Source: Rhodospirillales bacterium (lineage in GTDB: Bacteria; Pseudomonadota; Alphaproteobacteria; Micavibrionales; Micavibrionaceae). Taken from it: a stretch of 64,000 nt of DNA. The notes beneath the pieces are model-generated. The model ran no database searches and was not told the origin of the DNA. It saw only the letters and a list, made by a program, of their open reading frames with translations. The translations under genes and the position numbers were made by a program. The stretch lies in the NCBI GenBank assembly GCA_020638285.1, contig JACKIV010000003.1, forward strand, positions 248,001-312,000, written 5' to 3'. Of the stretch, positions 9,432 through 18,104 are shown in pieces. Position 1 is the first letter of the stretch; each line of letters starts with the position of its first letter.

Positions 9432-9609
9432 AAACCTCCGGCTTCAGCCGTATTTTTTTAACACAGAGAACGCGGAGAAGACGCAGAGGTCACAGAGAGA
9501 CGCTGTTCTCCGTGCCTTCTCTGTGGTCTCTGTGTCCTCTGTGGTGAATCTTTTCTTTCTTTTTTTAAGGCTTCCAGCCTTTTTCGAACCTACCGGCTTC
9601 AGCCGGTAG
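9432..9609. repeat. flanking CCGGCTTCAGCCG hairpins
   Basis: AACCTCCGGCTTCAGCCGTA at 9432-9451 and a better version at 9587-9609 (CTACCGGC, TTCA, GCCGGTAG, a perfect eight-base-pair stem) frame the CACAGAG palindrome on both sides in the same orientation. Between them, AGGCT and AGCCT near 9567-9582 form a further small hairpin followed by T. The interval 9299-9756 holds no gene that I can support. Confidence 0.6.
9460..9548. repeat. CACAGAG-type imperfect palindromic repeat
   Basis: The left half repeats short units such as CACAGAGAA, CGCGGAGAA and CACAGAGAG; the right half carries their complements (TTCTCTGTGG, TCTCTGTGT, CCTCTGTGG). The whole therefore folds back on itself over nearly 90 bases. 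Similar CACAGAG arrays are scattered in the genomes of many unrelated bacteria. No coding frame crosses it. Confidence 0.7.
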
Positions 9610-9756
9610 TGGTTCAGTTTTCAGTCTGATTTTTCTCAAAAAAATCCTCTGAAATTATAGCGATCTTCTTCTTGTTGTTTGCCTTTTGGGGGCGCTTCAT
9701 GCAAAATTAACCAGTTTTCTGTCATTCTTCCTCTTGATGAGAGATGTTTCCTTTCG

Positions 9757-11751
9757 ATGCGTATACTGCGTGATGGCATGATTCAGGACGATAAATCGAA
9801 TAAAGGCAAGCCTTTTTCGCCATCGGCGGAGGCAGCTTCGCACGCGTCCATTTCCGGTTCCGATCCACAGGATTCGGGGGCTGTTCTGACTCTTGAAGAC
9901 GATGAATCCGGACCGGTCTCGCATCTTCCCGTGCGATTTGTTAAGAAGCAGGGGCAAAAAGCAGGGGTTGAGGCGCGCGGTTTTGATGTTCGGGACGGCC
10001 CGACGCGGGAAAGCTGGAATTCCTCCGGGCGGGATGTTGCGCCTCTCAAGGATTCGGACGATTCGACTCACAAGAGCGGGCGGATCGGGGACCGTCTTCT
10101 GGAAATGGGCCTGATTTCTCAGGATCAGCTCAATGTCGCGCTTCAGGAAAAAAAGCTGTCCGGCAAGATGCTCGGGACGGTTATGGTCGAACTGGGCTTC
10201 ATTACGTCCCAGATTCTGACCAGTCTTCTGGCCGAATCCGGCGGATATGAATTGTTCGATCCCTCCCACACCGTTGTGGATGGGGACGCACTCGCGCTTT
10301 TGGACAAGAAAGACGCGATGAAGTTTCAGGCGCTCCCGATTTCTCTGGCCGATGGGGAAGTCCACGTTGCAATGGTTGACCCCTATGACGTGGTTGCTCT
10401 GGATACGCTGCGGCGATTTTTCCCGAAGGGGCTTCAAATTCGCCCCATGGTCACGACGCCTGCCATTTTGTCGGAAGCGATTGATGCGGCGTATGGATAT
10501 GCGAGCTCGATTACGGATATTTTGCGGGAGCTTGAGAACGACAAGCAGGCTCCCGATGTCAAGGCGATTTCCGATCAGACGGCCTATACTCATCCCATCG
10601 TTCGCCTCGTTAACGCTCTGCTCTCTGACGCGGTCAAGGGTGGGATTTCAGACCTGCACTTTGAGCCGGAAGAAAATTTTGTGCGTCTTCGTTGTCGTAA
10701 GGACGGGGTTCTGTCTACGACCCAGACGTTCCACAAGCAGTACTGGAGCGCGATGTCACAGCGGATCAAGATTATGTCCAATATGGATATCGCGGACAAG
10801 CTTGCGCCTCAGGACGGGCGATTTGGTCTGAATGTTGGCGGGCGAACGGCGGATTTCCGGGTGTCTTCTCTGCCCACGGTCCACGGGGAAAACATTGTTC
10901 TGCGGGTTCTGGATAAAAGCAGCAGTATCGTGCCGCTTGAAAAGCTGGGGTTCAGTCCTGGAAATATGGCAAAAATCCGCATGGCGCAGAGTCGTCCGGA
11001 GGGGATTATCATTGTCACGGGGCCAACGGGGTCGGGAAAGACCACCAGTCTGTATTCGATGCTCAACGAGGTCAATACGGTCGATGTGAACATTCAAACC
11101 CTTGAAGATCCTGTGGAATATTCCCTGCCGATGATTCGTCAAACCCATGTGCGCGAGGGCGTTCTTGAGTTTGCGGACGGGATCAAGGCCTTGTTGCGTC
11201 AGGACCCTGATATTATCTTTATCGGGGAAATCCGGGACGGGGAGACGGCGGGAATGGCGCTCAAGGCTGCCATGACCGGCCACCAGGTTTATACCAGTCT
11301 TCATACCAACGATTCGTTCGGCGCCATTCCCCGTCTGGTTGATCTGGGGATGAAACCGGCGATGGTGGCCGGGTCTATCATTGCCGTGTTTGCCCAGCGT
11401 CTGGTCCGGCGTTTGTGTCCGCAATGCAAGATTGCCTACACTCCGGGTGAGGAGGAATGCCGTCAGATGAAACTTGACCCGTCCAATCCGCCTCCGATCT
11501 TCAAGGCGCGGGAAGAGGGGTGTCAGGCCTGCGCCAAAAAGGGTTATAGCGGTCGGATCTCGATTGCGGAAATTCTTTTGTTCGATGAAGAAATGGATAT
11601 TTTGCTCGCCAGCGGAGCCGGAAAAGCTGAACTTAAGGCTCTGGCACGAAAAAAAGGCTTTAAGAATATGAAGGAAGATGGCATTCTTAAAATCCTCGAA
11701 GGTTTGACCAGTCTTGATGAACTGGCCAGAAGCGTCGACATTAATTCCTGA
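9757..11751 (+). CDS. type IV pilus assembly ATPase, MshE/PilB-like
   Basis: 664 residues from the ATG at 9757; another ATG at 9778 is equally possible. After a low-complexity N-terminus, residues about 108-248 form an MshEN-type cyclic-di-GMP-binding region (RIGDRLLEMGLISQDQL and the following LGTVMVELGFI repeat). The secretion ATPase core follows: GPTGSGKTTS (Walker A, about residue 421), FIGEIRDGETA (Walker B, about 484), TGHQVYTSLHTND (His box), and a zinc-type four-cysteine motif (CPQC and CQAC, about 554-592). Known role: ATP-driven pilin polymerisation at the inner membrane. It opens a long plus-strand pilus cluster. The presence of an MshEN-like region suggests control by cyclic-di-GMP; that is inference. 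Confidence 0.92.
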   Translation: MRILRDGMIQDDKSNKGKPFSPSAEAASHASISGSDPQDSGAVLTLEDDESGPVSHLPVRFVKKQGQKAGVEARGFDVRDGPTRESWNSSGRDVAPLKDSDDSTHKSGRIGDRLLEMGLISQDQLNVALQEKKLSGKMLGTVMVELGFITSQILTSLLAESGGYELFDPSHTVVDGDALALLDKKDAMKFQALPISLADGEVHVAMVDPYDVVALDTLRRFFPKGLQIRPMVTTPAILSEAIDAAYGYASSITDILRELENDKQAPDVKAISDQTAYTHPIVRLVNALLSDAVKGGISDLHFEPEENFVRLRCRKDGVLSTTQTFHKQYWSAMSQRIKIMSNMDIADKLAPQDGRFGLNVGGRTADFRVSSLPTVHGENIVLRVLDKSSSIVPLEKLGFSPGNMAKIRMAQSRPEGIIIVTGPTGSGKTTSLYSMLNEVNTVDVNIQTLEDPVEYSLPMIRQTHVREGVLEFADGIKALLRQDPDIIFIGEIRDGETAGMALKAAMTGHQVYTSLHTNDSFGAIPRLVDLGMKPAMVAGSIIAVFAQRLVRRLCPQCKIAYTPGEEECRQMKLDPSNPPPIFKAREEGCQACAKKGYSGRISIAEILLFDEEMDILLASGAGKAELKALARKKGFKNMKEDGILKILEGLTSLDELARSVDINS

Positions 11752-11803
11752 TTGTGATATCCATATCGCGCCGTAGCGAGTTTTCAAAGGCCGGGGGCGT
11801 GCC

Positions 11804-13048
11804 ATCGAAAAGTATAAATACAAGGCGATCAATCGCAAGGGACGGACTGTCCGCGGGGTCATTGGCGCTGCGAGTGAGGCGGATCTTTACAGCCAGCTTC
11901 AGGTCGCCGGGCTTGAGCTTGTCCAGTGTCGTCAGATGGGCGGGGGCAGCAGCGGCGTTTCTACGCTCTTGCGAAAAAAGATAAAAATCCGCGACTTGAT
12001 TCAGCTTTTCATGCATATGGAACAGATGCAGAGCGCTGGCGTTCCGATGCTGGATGCGCTCGCGGATATTCGGGATTCGACCGATAACACCATGTTACGA
12101 GACATGATGTCCGAGATTCATCGGGATGTTTCGGAAGGATCTTCCCTGTCCGAGGCCATGCTTAAACATCCCAAGGTTTTCAAGCCTTTGTACATTTCTC
12201 TGGTGGCGTCGGGCGAGGAAACCGGAAACCTCACGGTGGCCTATCTCAATCTCGTCAAATTCCTCAAGTGGGTGGATTTGATGCAGTCCAAGGTCCGCAA
12301 GGCTACCCGCTATCCGATGATTGTGACCGTCGTTGTCATTTTAACCATCACCATTATGATGGGGTATGTGGTTCCACAGATTGTTGGTTTTATTAAAAAT
12401 CTCGATCAGGAGCTGCCTTTTTATACGACATCCCTGATGGCGACATCGGACTTTTTTGCCAATCCCCTGTTTCATCTGTTTGATGTTCCGGTTCCGGGTG
12501 GGGCGATCGTTCTGGCGACTCCGGTGGCTCTCTATTTTATTGTTAAATACCTGAAAAAAGTATCGGAGGCCTTTGCCTATCGTGTCGATGCGCTCTTCCT
12601 GAAGTTACCCATTATGGGGCCGTTGATTCGTAAAATCAATGTCGCGCGATTTTGCCAGACGTTTGCCGCTCTCTTTTCGAGCGGAATTGACGTGCTTAAT
12701 GCCTTGCGATCGGCGCGCAATACGGTTGGAAATCTGGCGCTTTCGGATGCGCTGGAGCAGGTTCAGGTGCGGGTGCGCAGTGGCGAGCCACTCTCCGCTG
12801 CCTTTAACGCTTCGGGCGAGTTTCCGAGCATGGTTGTGCGCATGATTCGGGTGGGTGAGGAGTCCGGGAATTTGACGGTTGTGCTGGAGCAGGTGGCTGA
12901 ATTTTATACGAATGATGTGGATGAGGCGGTTCAGGGGCTTATCACGATGATTGAACCTTTGCTTACTGCCGTTCTTGGGATTATGATACTGTGGATCGCT
13001 GTTGCGGTTTTTGGTCCGATTTATGCGAGTTTCGAGAATCTCGACTAG
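11804..13048 (+). CDS. pilus inner-membrane platform protein, MshG/PilC/GspF-like, without a standard start codon
   Basis: The frame encodes about 414 residues with two GspF repeats: the first around VASGEETGNL, the second around RVGEESGNL, and three hydrophobic helices (about residues 170, 245 and 380). This is the inner-membrane platform that works with the MshE-like ATPase. The family-typical N-terminus KYKYKAINRKGRTVRG is present in frame from 11810, but after the in-frame stop near 11774 there is no ATG, GTG or TTG before 11936, which would remove 44 conserved residues. Either ATC at 11804 is used, or translation starts at GTG 11799 and slips back one base on AAAA at 11808, or the assembly has an error. 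The gene starts 52 bases after the ATPase stop. Confidence 0.85.
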   Translation: MEKYKYKAINRKGRTVRGVIGAASEADLYSQLQVAGLELVQCRQMGGGSSGVSTLLRKKIKIRDLIQLFMHMEQMQSAGVPMLDALADIRDSTDNTMLRDMMSEIHRDVSEGSSLSEAMLKHPKVFKPLYISLVASGEETGNLTVAYLNLVKFLKWVDLMQSKVRKATRYPMIVTVVVILTITIMMGYVVPQIVGFIKNLDQELPFYTTSLMATSDFFANPLFHLFDVPVPGGAIVLATPVALYFIVKYLKKVSEAFAYRVDALFLKLPIMGPLIRKINVARFCQTFAALFSSGIDVLNALRSARNTVGNLALSDALEQVQVRVRSGEPLSAAFNASGEFPSMVVRMIRVGEESGNLTVVLEQVAEFYTNDVDEAVQGLITMIEPLLTAVLGIMILWIAVAVFGPIYASFENLD

Positions 13049-13066
13049 ACTTCAGGATGTTTTGAT

Positions 13067-14698
13067 ATGGCTTTTCTTTCGCCGTCCCGTACGGTTCTTC
13101 TGATTGCCGATGAAGGGCTTGGTGTCTATGTGACCACCGGAGCGGATGTTCGTCATGTCGATACTTTTCCGTGGAACACGCATGAATTTGAGGACGTTGT
13201 TTCCGAAGCCATCGTTCGATCCTGTGGGAAAAAGCCTGTCCTGATTCTTTATGATATGGTGGAGCAACATTATCGAAAAGAAAGAATCCCGAAGGTTGCT
13301 TCTTTTGATCGTTCCCTTATTATTGACCGCAAGCTTCGCCTGACTTTTCCCAGTTTTCCGGTGCGGGCCGCGCTGGCCTTGAAGGAGTCCGGTGCCCCCG
13401 GGAAGGGGGCTGCGGCTGCTCCGGATTCAGGCGGCAAGCTCTATCTCTTCACGGCGGTTCCGGGGTCTGAGGTTCTTTCCAGGGTCATGGAAGCGGTTCA
13501 GCGGTCCATGGCCCCTGTTTCCGGTTTTGCCCTTCTTCCCGTCGAATCTTCGGATATGGTGAAGGTTTTATCGCAAAAGCTTTCCCGTAAGGCTGGCAGT
13601 GCGGCGGCGCGATGGGTTGTGTTTGTCGGTCAGCAGCGATCCGGGGGCTTGCGCCAGATTGTTACAAAAAATGGGGAGTTGGCGTTAACCCGGATGACGC
13701 CTGTTGCCGATTCTGAAGAAAATTCTGAACAATGGGCGTCTGATGTCCTTCAGGAGTTCCGGGCGACTATGAGTTATGTCTCGCGGTTTGGTTATACGCC
13801 AGAGGATTCTCTTGATGTCATTGTGATTTCCGGGGCTTCGGCGGGTGAGAGTCTGGGGCAGAAAATTGATGTTCCCTGCCATTACACCAGTTTGACGCCT
13901 GTGGAGGCCGGGCGTCTTTTGGGGATTCGTCTGGGAGAGGAAGGCGGGCGGGAATGTGCTGAATCTCTCCATGTGGGGTGGGCCGGACGTAAGAGTCGTT
14001 TTATCCTTCCCATGAAGGCTCCGGATCTGGACCGGATTTCCTGGCCGCGGAGAGTGGCTGTTTTTGCGATGGTTCTGCTTCTTGGCAGTGCGGCGTGGCT
14101 TGCTTTTCAGGCTCTTTCCGTTGGCCAGTCCTGGCTTTCGACGCGCGGGGAGGTTTCCGTTCGGGCGGATGTTCTGGCCAAGCTGGATGCTGATTATAAA
14201 GTCGAGGTGGATCGGAAAGCGGCCATGGGCTTTGATGTGGAGCTTGTTCAGGGGACGCTTCAGGCATATGATCGCCTTCAAATTGAAAGTCTCCACCTTT
14301 TGCCCCTCGTTCGAGGTGTCGGGGAGGCGCTTGCGCCGAGCATGAGTATCAATGCGTTCGACGTTGCGAAGCTTGATCCCTCAAGAATAGAAGAAAATCA
14401 AGGGGATGAATATGATCCTGTGACAGGTCTCAAGGTTGTCCGTCCGGCGCAGTACGAGGCCAGATTTCAGATGAAATTTCCGCCCGGTATCAAGCCGGAA
14501 GAGGGGGTCAAGGCTGTTAATGATCTGGTCGATCGCCTCAAGCGCTACCTTCCGGGGCACGATATTTCTATTGTTCGGCAGGTTGCCAATCTCAGTTATA
14601 CAGGGGCGTTTGAAGATGAAACATCGTCTTCTCCCGAGAAAAACCCGAATGCAAAAGAATATGAAGCCGAAATTCTAATCAAGGGGCCGGGAAAATGA
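13067..14698 (+). CDS. pilus assembly protein, MshI/PilM-PilN-like
   Basis: 543 residues with AGGA upstream of the ATG. Residues 1-320 are soluble and start with an actin-like beta pattern (RTVLLIADEGLGVYV), as in PilM or the cytoplasmic part of GspL. One transmembrane helix follows (about 325-347, VAVFAMVLLLGSAAWLAF), then a 195-residue periplasmic part with a coiled-coil start and a ferredoxin-like end. That layout fits MshI or a PilM-PilN fusion linking the ATPase to the periplasmic PilO-like protein. Sequence identity to named members cannot be checked here; the call rests on architecture and on its place between the platform gene and the PilO-like gene. Its stop overlaps the next start (ATGA). 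Confidence 0.65.
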   Translation: MAFLSPSRTVLLIADEGLGVYVTTGADVRHVDTFPWNTHEFEDVVSEAIVRSCGKKPVLILYDMVEQHYRKERIPKVASFDRSLIIDRKLRLTFPSFPVRAALALKESGAPGKGAAAAPDSGGKLYLFTAVPGSEVLSRVMEAVQRSMAPVSGFALLPVESSDMVKVLSQKLSRKAGSAAARWVVFVGQQRSGGLRQIVTKNGELALTRMTPVADSEENSEQWASDVLQEFRATMSYVSRFGYTPEDSLDVIVISGASAGESLGQKIDVPCHYTSLTPVEAGRLLGIRLGEEGGRECAESLHVGWAGRKSRFILPMKAPDLDRISWPRRVAVFAMVLLLGSAAWLAFQALSVGQSWLSTRGEVSVRADVLAKLDADYKVEVDRKAAMGFDVELVQGTLQAYDRLQIESLHLLPLVRGVGEALAPSMSINAFDVAKLDPSRIEENQGDEYDPVTGLKVVRPAQYEARFQMKFPPGIKPEEGVKAVNDLVDRLKRYLPGHDISIVRQVANLSYTGAFEDETSSSPEKNPNAKEYEAEILIKGPGK

Positions 14699-15354
14699 TC
14701 CAGATTCTTGGAATCAAGCGCGTTCTGATCCTTGGGATGATTGTCTGTGTGAATCTTTTTCTGGGCGCTCTTGTTTATGGCCTCCTTATGCCCCATGAGG
14801 AGCAGGCGCGCAAGGAATTGTCTTCTCTGGAGGGGCAGATTTCTTCCCGTCGTCAGGAAATTGAAGGTATTCGTGGAGAAATTGATCGGTTTGCGTCTCA
14901 GAAAGACCAGTTTGACGAGCTTCACAAAATGGGCTTTTTCAGTTCCCAAAACCGCATTCTGGCACGCGCCAAGTTTGATGAGTTGCGCGAACTTTCCAAA
15001 ATACTGACGGCGAAGTATAAAATTGACAAAGCCAGCTACGAAACGAACGACCAGATTTCCAGGGCGGGGCATGTGATTTTGAAAAGCTCGGTAACCGTTG
15101 GAATCGAAGCTATCGATGATGTCGATATTTATCGGTTTTTATATCTTCTGGACACGGCTTTTCCGGGGCATGCGGCGGTTGAGTCCTTGAAAATAAATAA
15201 AAATCAGGACGTTACGCAGGCGCTTTTGCGTCAGATTGGAAATGGAATTCCGACGGCCCTTGTAAACGGAGAACTGACTTTTGTCTGGCGCACGGTTTTG
15301 CCTGAGGATCAGGCTGGCGCCGTTATTCAATCCGACCAGAAACGGGGAATGTAG
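14695..15354 (+). CDS. pilus assembly protein, PilO/MshJ-like
   Basis: 219 residues, overlapping the previous gene by four bases. A short cytoplasmic end and one transmembrane helix (about residues 9-30) lead into a coiled coil (about 35-75, with EEQARKELSSLEGQISSRRQ) and a mixed alpha/beta periplasmic domain. That is the standard PilO/GspM/MshJ layout. It would form a heterodimer with the periplasmic part of the preceding protein and connect the platform to the secretin. Assigned by architecture and order. Confidence 0.7.
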   Translation: MIQILGIKRVLILGMIVCVNLFLGALVYGLLMPHEEQARKELSSLEGQISSRRQEIEGIRGEIDRFASQKDQFDELHKMGFFSSQNRILARAKFDELRELSKILTAKYKIDKASYETNDQISRAGHVILKSSVTVGIEAIDDVDIYRFLYLLDTAFPGHAAVESLKINKNQDVTQALLRQIGNGIPTALVNGELTFVWRTVLPEDQAGAVIQSDQKRGM

Positions 15355-15356
15355 CA

Positions 15357-15968
15357 ATGTCTTTTTCTCTCCCTTTCCGTTTTTGGGTCCGGGGCGTTTG
15401 CGCGTCTTTCTTCGTTGTGTTTGCCTTGTTCTCTGTTGTCGGCTTGGTTTATGCACAAGAAGCTCCTTCGTCTTCTTTGCCAAATCCTGCAGCATCTCCT
15501 GCGTCTACGCCTCCTGTCGAGGTTGCGGCTCCCGGAGGGGTCTACAGCGCATTGCCCCCGCGGGAGTGGTTGGTTGACCCGGAGCGTTTGAATTCCTTGT
15601 TTTTCAGCACATGGACGAAAACTTTGCTCGATGAAGCGCGGAGAGGCTTGAAGGCCCGGGCCCCAACGGCCAGTGAACTTGCTGCGGGGCTTTCTTCGGG
15701 GCTGGACGTTGAGGAGAAAATTGATCCCGGCATTCGGGAAATTTCTCTTTCGGGAATTGTGTATGCGGATTCAACGGATTGGACGGTCTGGTTGAACGGT
15801 CAAAGAGTCCGGCAGGATGCGATGCCCGCGGAAATTCTGGATTTACGGGTTTTCAGGACCTATGTCGATTTGAAATGGTTTGATGCGTACACGAATCAGG
15901 TTTTCCCGATTCGCCTGCGTCCGCATCAGCGGTTTAATCTGGATAGTCGGATTTTTCTGCCGGGATAA
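15357..15968 (+). CDS. periplasmic pilus protein, MshK/PilP/GspC-like
   Basis: 203 residues, two bases after the preceding stop. A signal or anchor helix at residues 12-33 is followed by a Pro/Ala/Ser-rich linker (about 38-60). The C-terminal 80 residues, starting ISLSGIVYADSTDWTVWLNG, resemble the small beta-domain of MshK and PilP-type proteins that contacts the secretin. A bridging role between inner-membrane PilO-like protein and outer-membrane MshL-like secretin is the natural inference. Confidence 0.65.
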   Translation: MSFSLPFRFWVRGVCASFFVVFALFSVVGLVYAQEAPSSSLPNPAASPASTPPVEVAAPGGVYSALPPREWLVDPERLNSLFFSTWTKTLLDEARRGLKARAPTASELAAGLSSGLDVEEKIDPGIREISLSGIVYADSTDWTVWLNGQRVRQDAMPAEILDLRVFRTYVDLKWFDAYTNQVFPIRLRPHQRFNLDSRIFLPG

Positions 15969-15990
15969 TACTGTCGTGTAGAGGCTCCTC

Positions 15991-16740
15991 ATGGTTTCCG
16001 ATAGCTCTCCGGTTTTGCATGTTGACAGTCTTTCCGTAAATTATGGAAAGATTCGCGTGGTTCACGATGTCAGTTTTGATGTACGTTCCGGGGAGATTTT
16101 TGGTCTGATTGGCCTTAATGGGGCAGGAAAAACATCTATTATCAAAACATTGATTGGTTTGCGAGAGCCGGAATCCGGGGCCGCAACTATTCTTGGCGGC
16201 AGAGCGGGCGACCCGAATGTTCGGCGGTCTTTGGCCTATTTGCCCGAGCGGTTTGATCCTCCATGGTTTTTGACAGGCTTTGAATTCCTCCGTTTCTCTT
16301 TGCGTCTGTATAATCGTCCTTACGATGAATCCTCTGTTTTGTCTGCAATTTCCGATCTGGCTTTGGATCCGCAGGCCCTGCGTCGCCGGGTTCAAGTGCT
16401 TTCCAAGGGGATGCGCCAGAAACTGGGGCTTCTTGGGACGATTCTAACGGGGGCGCCCTTCCTTGTTCTTGATGAGCCGATGAGTGGACTGGATCCTTTG
16501 GCGCGTGTGCGTGTGAAGGAATCCCTTATGTTTTGTCGTGCGCAGGGGCGTACGGTTTTTTTGAGTTCCCATATTCTTTCTGATATGGCTGAGCTTTGTG
16601 ATCGCGTGGCAATTCTTCATGATGGTCGGCTTGTTTTTTGTGGTATTCCATCGTCTCTTCTGGTTCAGGAATGTGCGTCGAATCTTGAGCAGGCGTTTTT
16701 GTCTGTTATCGGTGCTTCTTCTGCCCGTTTATCTGCGTGA
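15991..16740 (+). CDS. ABC transporter ATP-binding protein in the pilus cluster
   Basis: 249 residues with GAGG before the ATG. All ATPase motifs are present: GLNGAGKTS (Walker A, about residue 42), the signature LSKGMRQKLGLL (about 137), FLVLDEPMSGLDP (Walker B and D loop, about 158) and SSHIL (switch histidine). The type is that of CcmA/NosF/GldA-like exporters that pair with ABC-2 permeases. A matching permease lies at 23260-24036 in the same direction, with pilus genes between. In Myxococcus xanthus the ABC proteins PilG-PilH-PilI are encoded inside the pil locus and needed for pilus formation; a similar role here is inference. Confidence 0.9.
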   Translation: MVSDSSPVLHVDSLSVNYGKIRVVHDVSFDVRSGEIFGLIGLNGAGKTSIIKTLIGLREPESGAATILGGRAGDPNVRRSLAYLPERFDPPWFLTGFEFLRFSLRLYNRPYDESSVLSAISDLALDPQALRRRVQVLSKGMRQKLGLLGTILTGAPFLVLDEPMSGLDPLARVRVKESLMFCRAQGRTVFLSSHILSDMAELCDRVAILHDGRLVFCGIPSSLLVQECASNLEQAFLSVIGASSARLSA

Positions 16741-16875
16741 TAAAGAAATAGGATTTTCTTTTGGTTCGCTTTCTGTTAGAATTTTCGCGGGCTGGGGGAT
16801 GTTTCATTTGTTCAGGCTCCTTGGGTGTGTTATGTATTCTTCTGCCCGTGTTCAGGGATTGGGGTTGTCCGTATT

Positions 16876-18096
16876 ATGATTGTAAAAGATAATATTCCGA
16901 TGGATGTTACTTTTCGGTGCGTGTCCGGTCCGGCGGCTCTCGGGGAGCCACGTGGGTGCGTTGTCCGAAAGTCGTCTTCACTCTATCTCCTTCGCAGGTA
17001 TGCCGTTTTGGGCGTTCTTGTTTTTTCTTTCCTTGGAGGTTTTTTTGTTCTGGCAAATGCGCCGGATGCTCTGGCTTTCCAATCTGCGATAGGCGTGGAT
17101 TCTGTATCGATAGCATCGGATACCCCTGCGCGGATCGGTGCTTCAGAGGTGGGGGGGCGCCCTCATTCTCACTTGATCCCTGTTGCGGGAGATGTTTCTG
17201 ACAAGGCGCTTCCTGTTTCGGATGTTCCTGTGGGGGCTGTTCCTTCACAGACGGTTCCTGTGAATCCTTCGGCGACGCCACCTGATGTGTCTTCCGGCGC
17301 TGCGCCCTTTCCCACGCCTTCAGGGGAGGAGGGGGCATCCGTTGGGATGGGCGTCCCTGCGTCTTCTGCTGATGAGGGGGATGATTTATACTATGATTCT
17401 CTTCCCCTGCCTCCGACGGGGACGATGGCCAAGACGGCGGGGCCACGTAAGGTGAATCCTGTTCTTGAGCCGGCTCAAAAGTTTGTGATCGTCAAGAAAG
17501 AGCATGATTCAGATGCGTTTGAGTCTTTGATTGTTTCTGCTAACAGGGCGCTTGTCCTCGGTCGGTATGATTCGGCTCTCGATATGTTTACGCAGATGTA
17601 CAAGAAAAATCCCCGCGATCCTCGGGTTCTCATGGGGCGTGCGTCTGCGCTTCAGCACCTCGGGCGCCGGGAGGCGGCTATTGGTGCGTATGATGCTCTT
17701 TTGAAAGTCGACCCTTCAAATGCCGAGGCTCAGATCAACAAGGCAGGTTTGACGGGGGTTGAGTATCCGGCTGTTGCCCTTCGGACTCTTCTGGATCTGC
17801 GTGAGAAATTCCCGGGAAATGCGGGGCTTTCGGCCCAGATAGGCTTGATGCAGGCCCGTTTGGGTAATGATGCCGAGGCGTTTCAATATCTGGGGACGGC
17901 GGCGAGTTTGGAGCCAGGCAATGCGGAGCATATCTACAATATGGCTGTTATTGCCGACCGGATGGGGAATGCTCAAAAGGCGATTCCCTTGTACGAACAG
18001 GCGCTTCAGATGGATGGTCGTGATACGCAAGGGGAACGAATTTCCCGGGACGTTGTCTATGCCCGTCTCTCTGTCTTGCGTGCAAGTAAGAAATAG
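16876..18096 (+). CDS. membrane-anchored TPR protein, MshN-like
   Basis: 406 residues from the ATG at 16876; a start at 16900 is also possible, and the frame is open back to 16825. One transmembrane helix (about residues 35-60) is followed by a 130-residue Pro/Ser/Val-rich spacer, then TPR units from about residue 195: one around ALVLGRYDSALDMFTQMYKK, one around ALQHLGRREAAIGAYDALLK and one near the end around MGNAQKAIPLYEQALQ. MshN of the Vibrio MSHA locus has the same anchor plus TPR design. It probably acts as a periplasmic scaffold for the secretin or platform. 135 bases without a clear gene separate it from the ABC gene. Confidence 0.7.
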   Translation: MIVKDNIPMDVTFRCVSGPAALGEPRGCVVRKSSSLYLLRRYAVLGVLVFSFLGGFFVLANAPDALAFQSAIGVDSVSIASDTPARIGASEVGGRPHSHLIPVAGDVSDKALPVSDVPVGAVPSQTVPVNPSATPPDVSSGAAPFPTPSGEEGASVGMGVPASSADEGDDLYYDSLPLPPTGTMAKTAGPRKVNPVLEPAQKFVIVKKEHDSDAFESLIVSANRALVLGRYDSALDMFTQMYKKNPRDPRVLMGRASALQHLGRREAAIGAYDALLKVDPSNAEAQINKAGLTGVEYPAVALRTLLDLREKFPGNAGLSAQIGLMQARLGNDAEAFQYLGTAASLEPGNAEHIYNMAVIADRMGNAQKAIPLYEQALQMDGRDTQGERISRDVVYARLSVLRASKK

Positions 18097-18104
18097 GTCC
18101 TCCT

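Noticed and set aside
10756..11862. Minus-strand open frame of 368 codons opposite the MshE-like ATPase
   Set aside because: Antisense to an intact ATPase with all motifs; the translation looks non-biological.
16598..16879. Small gene between the ABC ATPase and the TPR gene
   Set aside because: The frame mostly overlaps the ATPase gene and its translation is an irregular hydrophobic and Cys-rich string.
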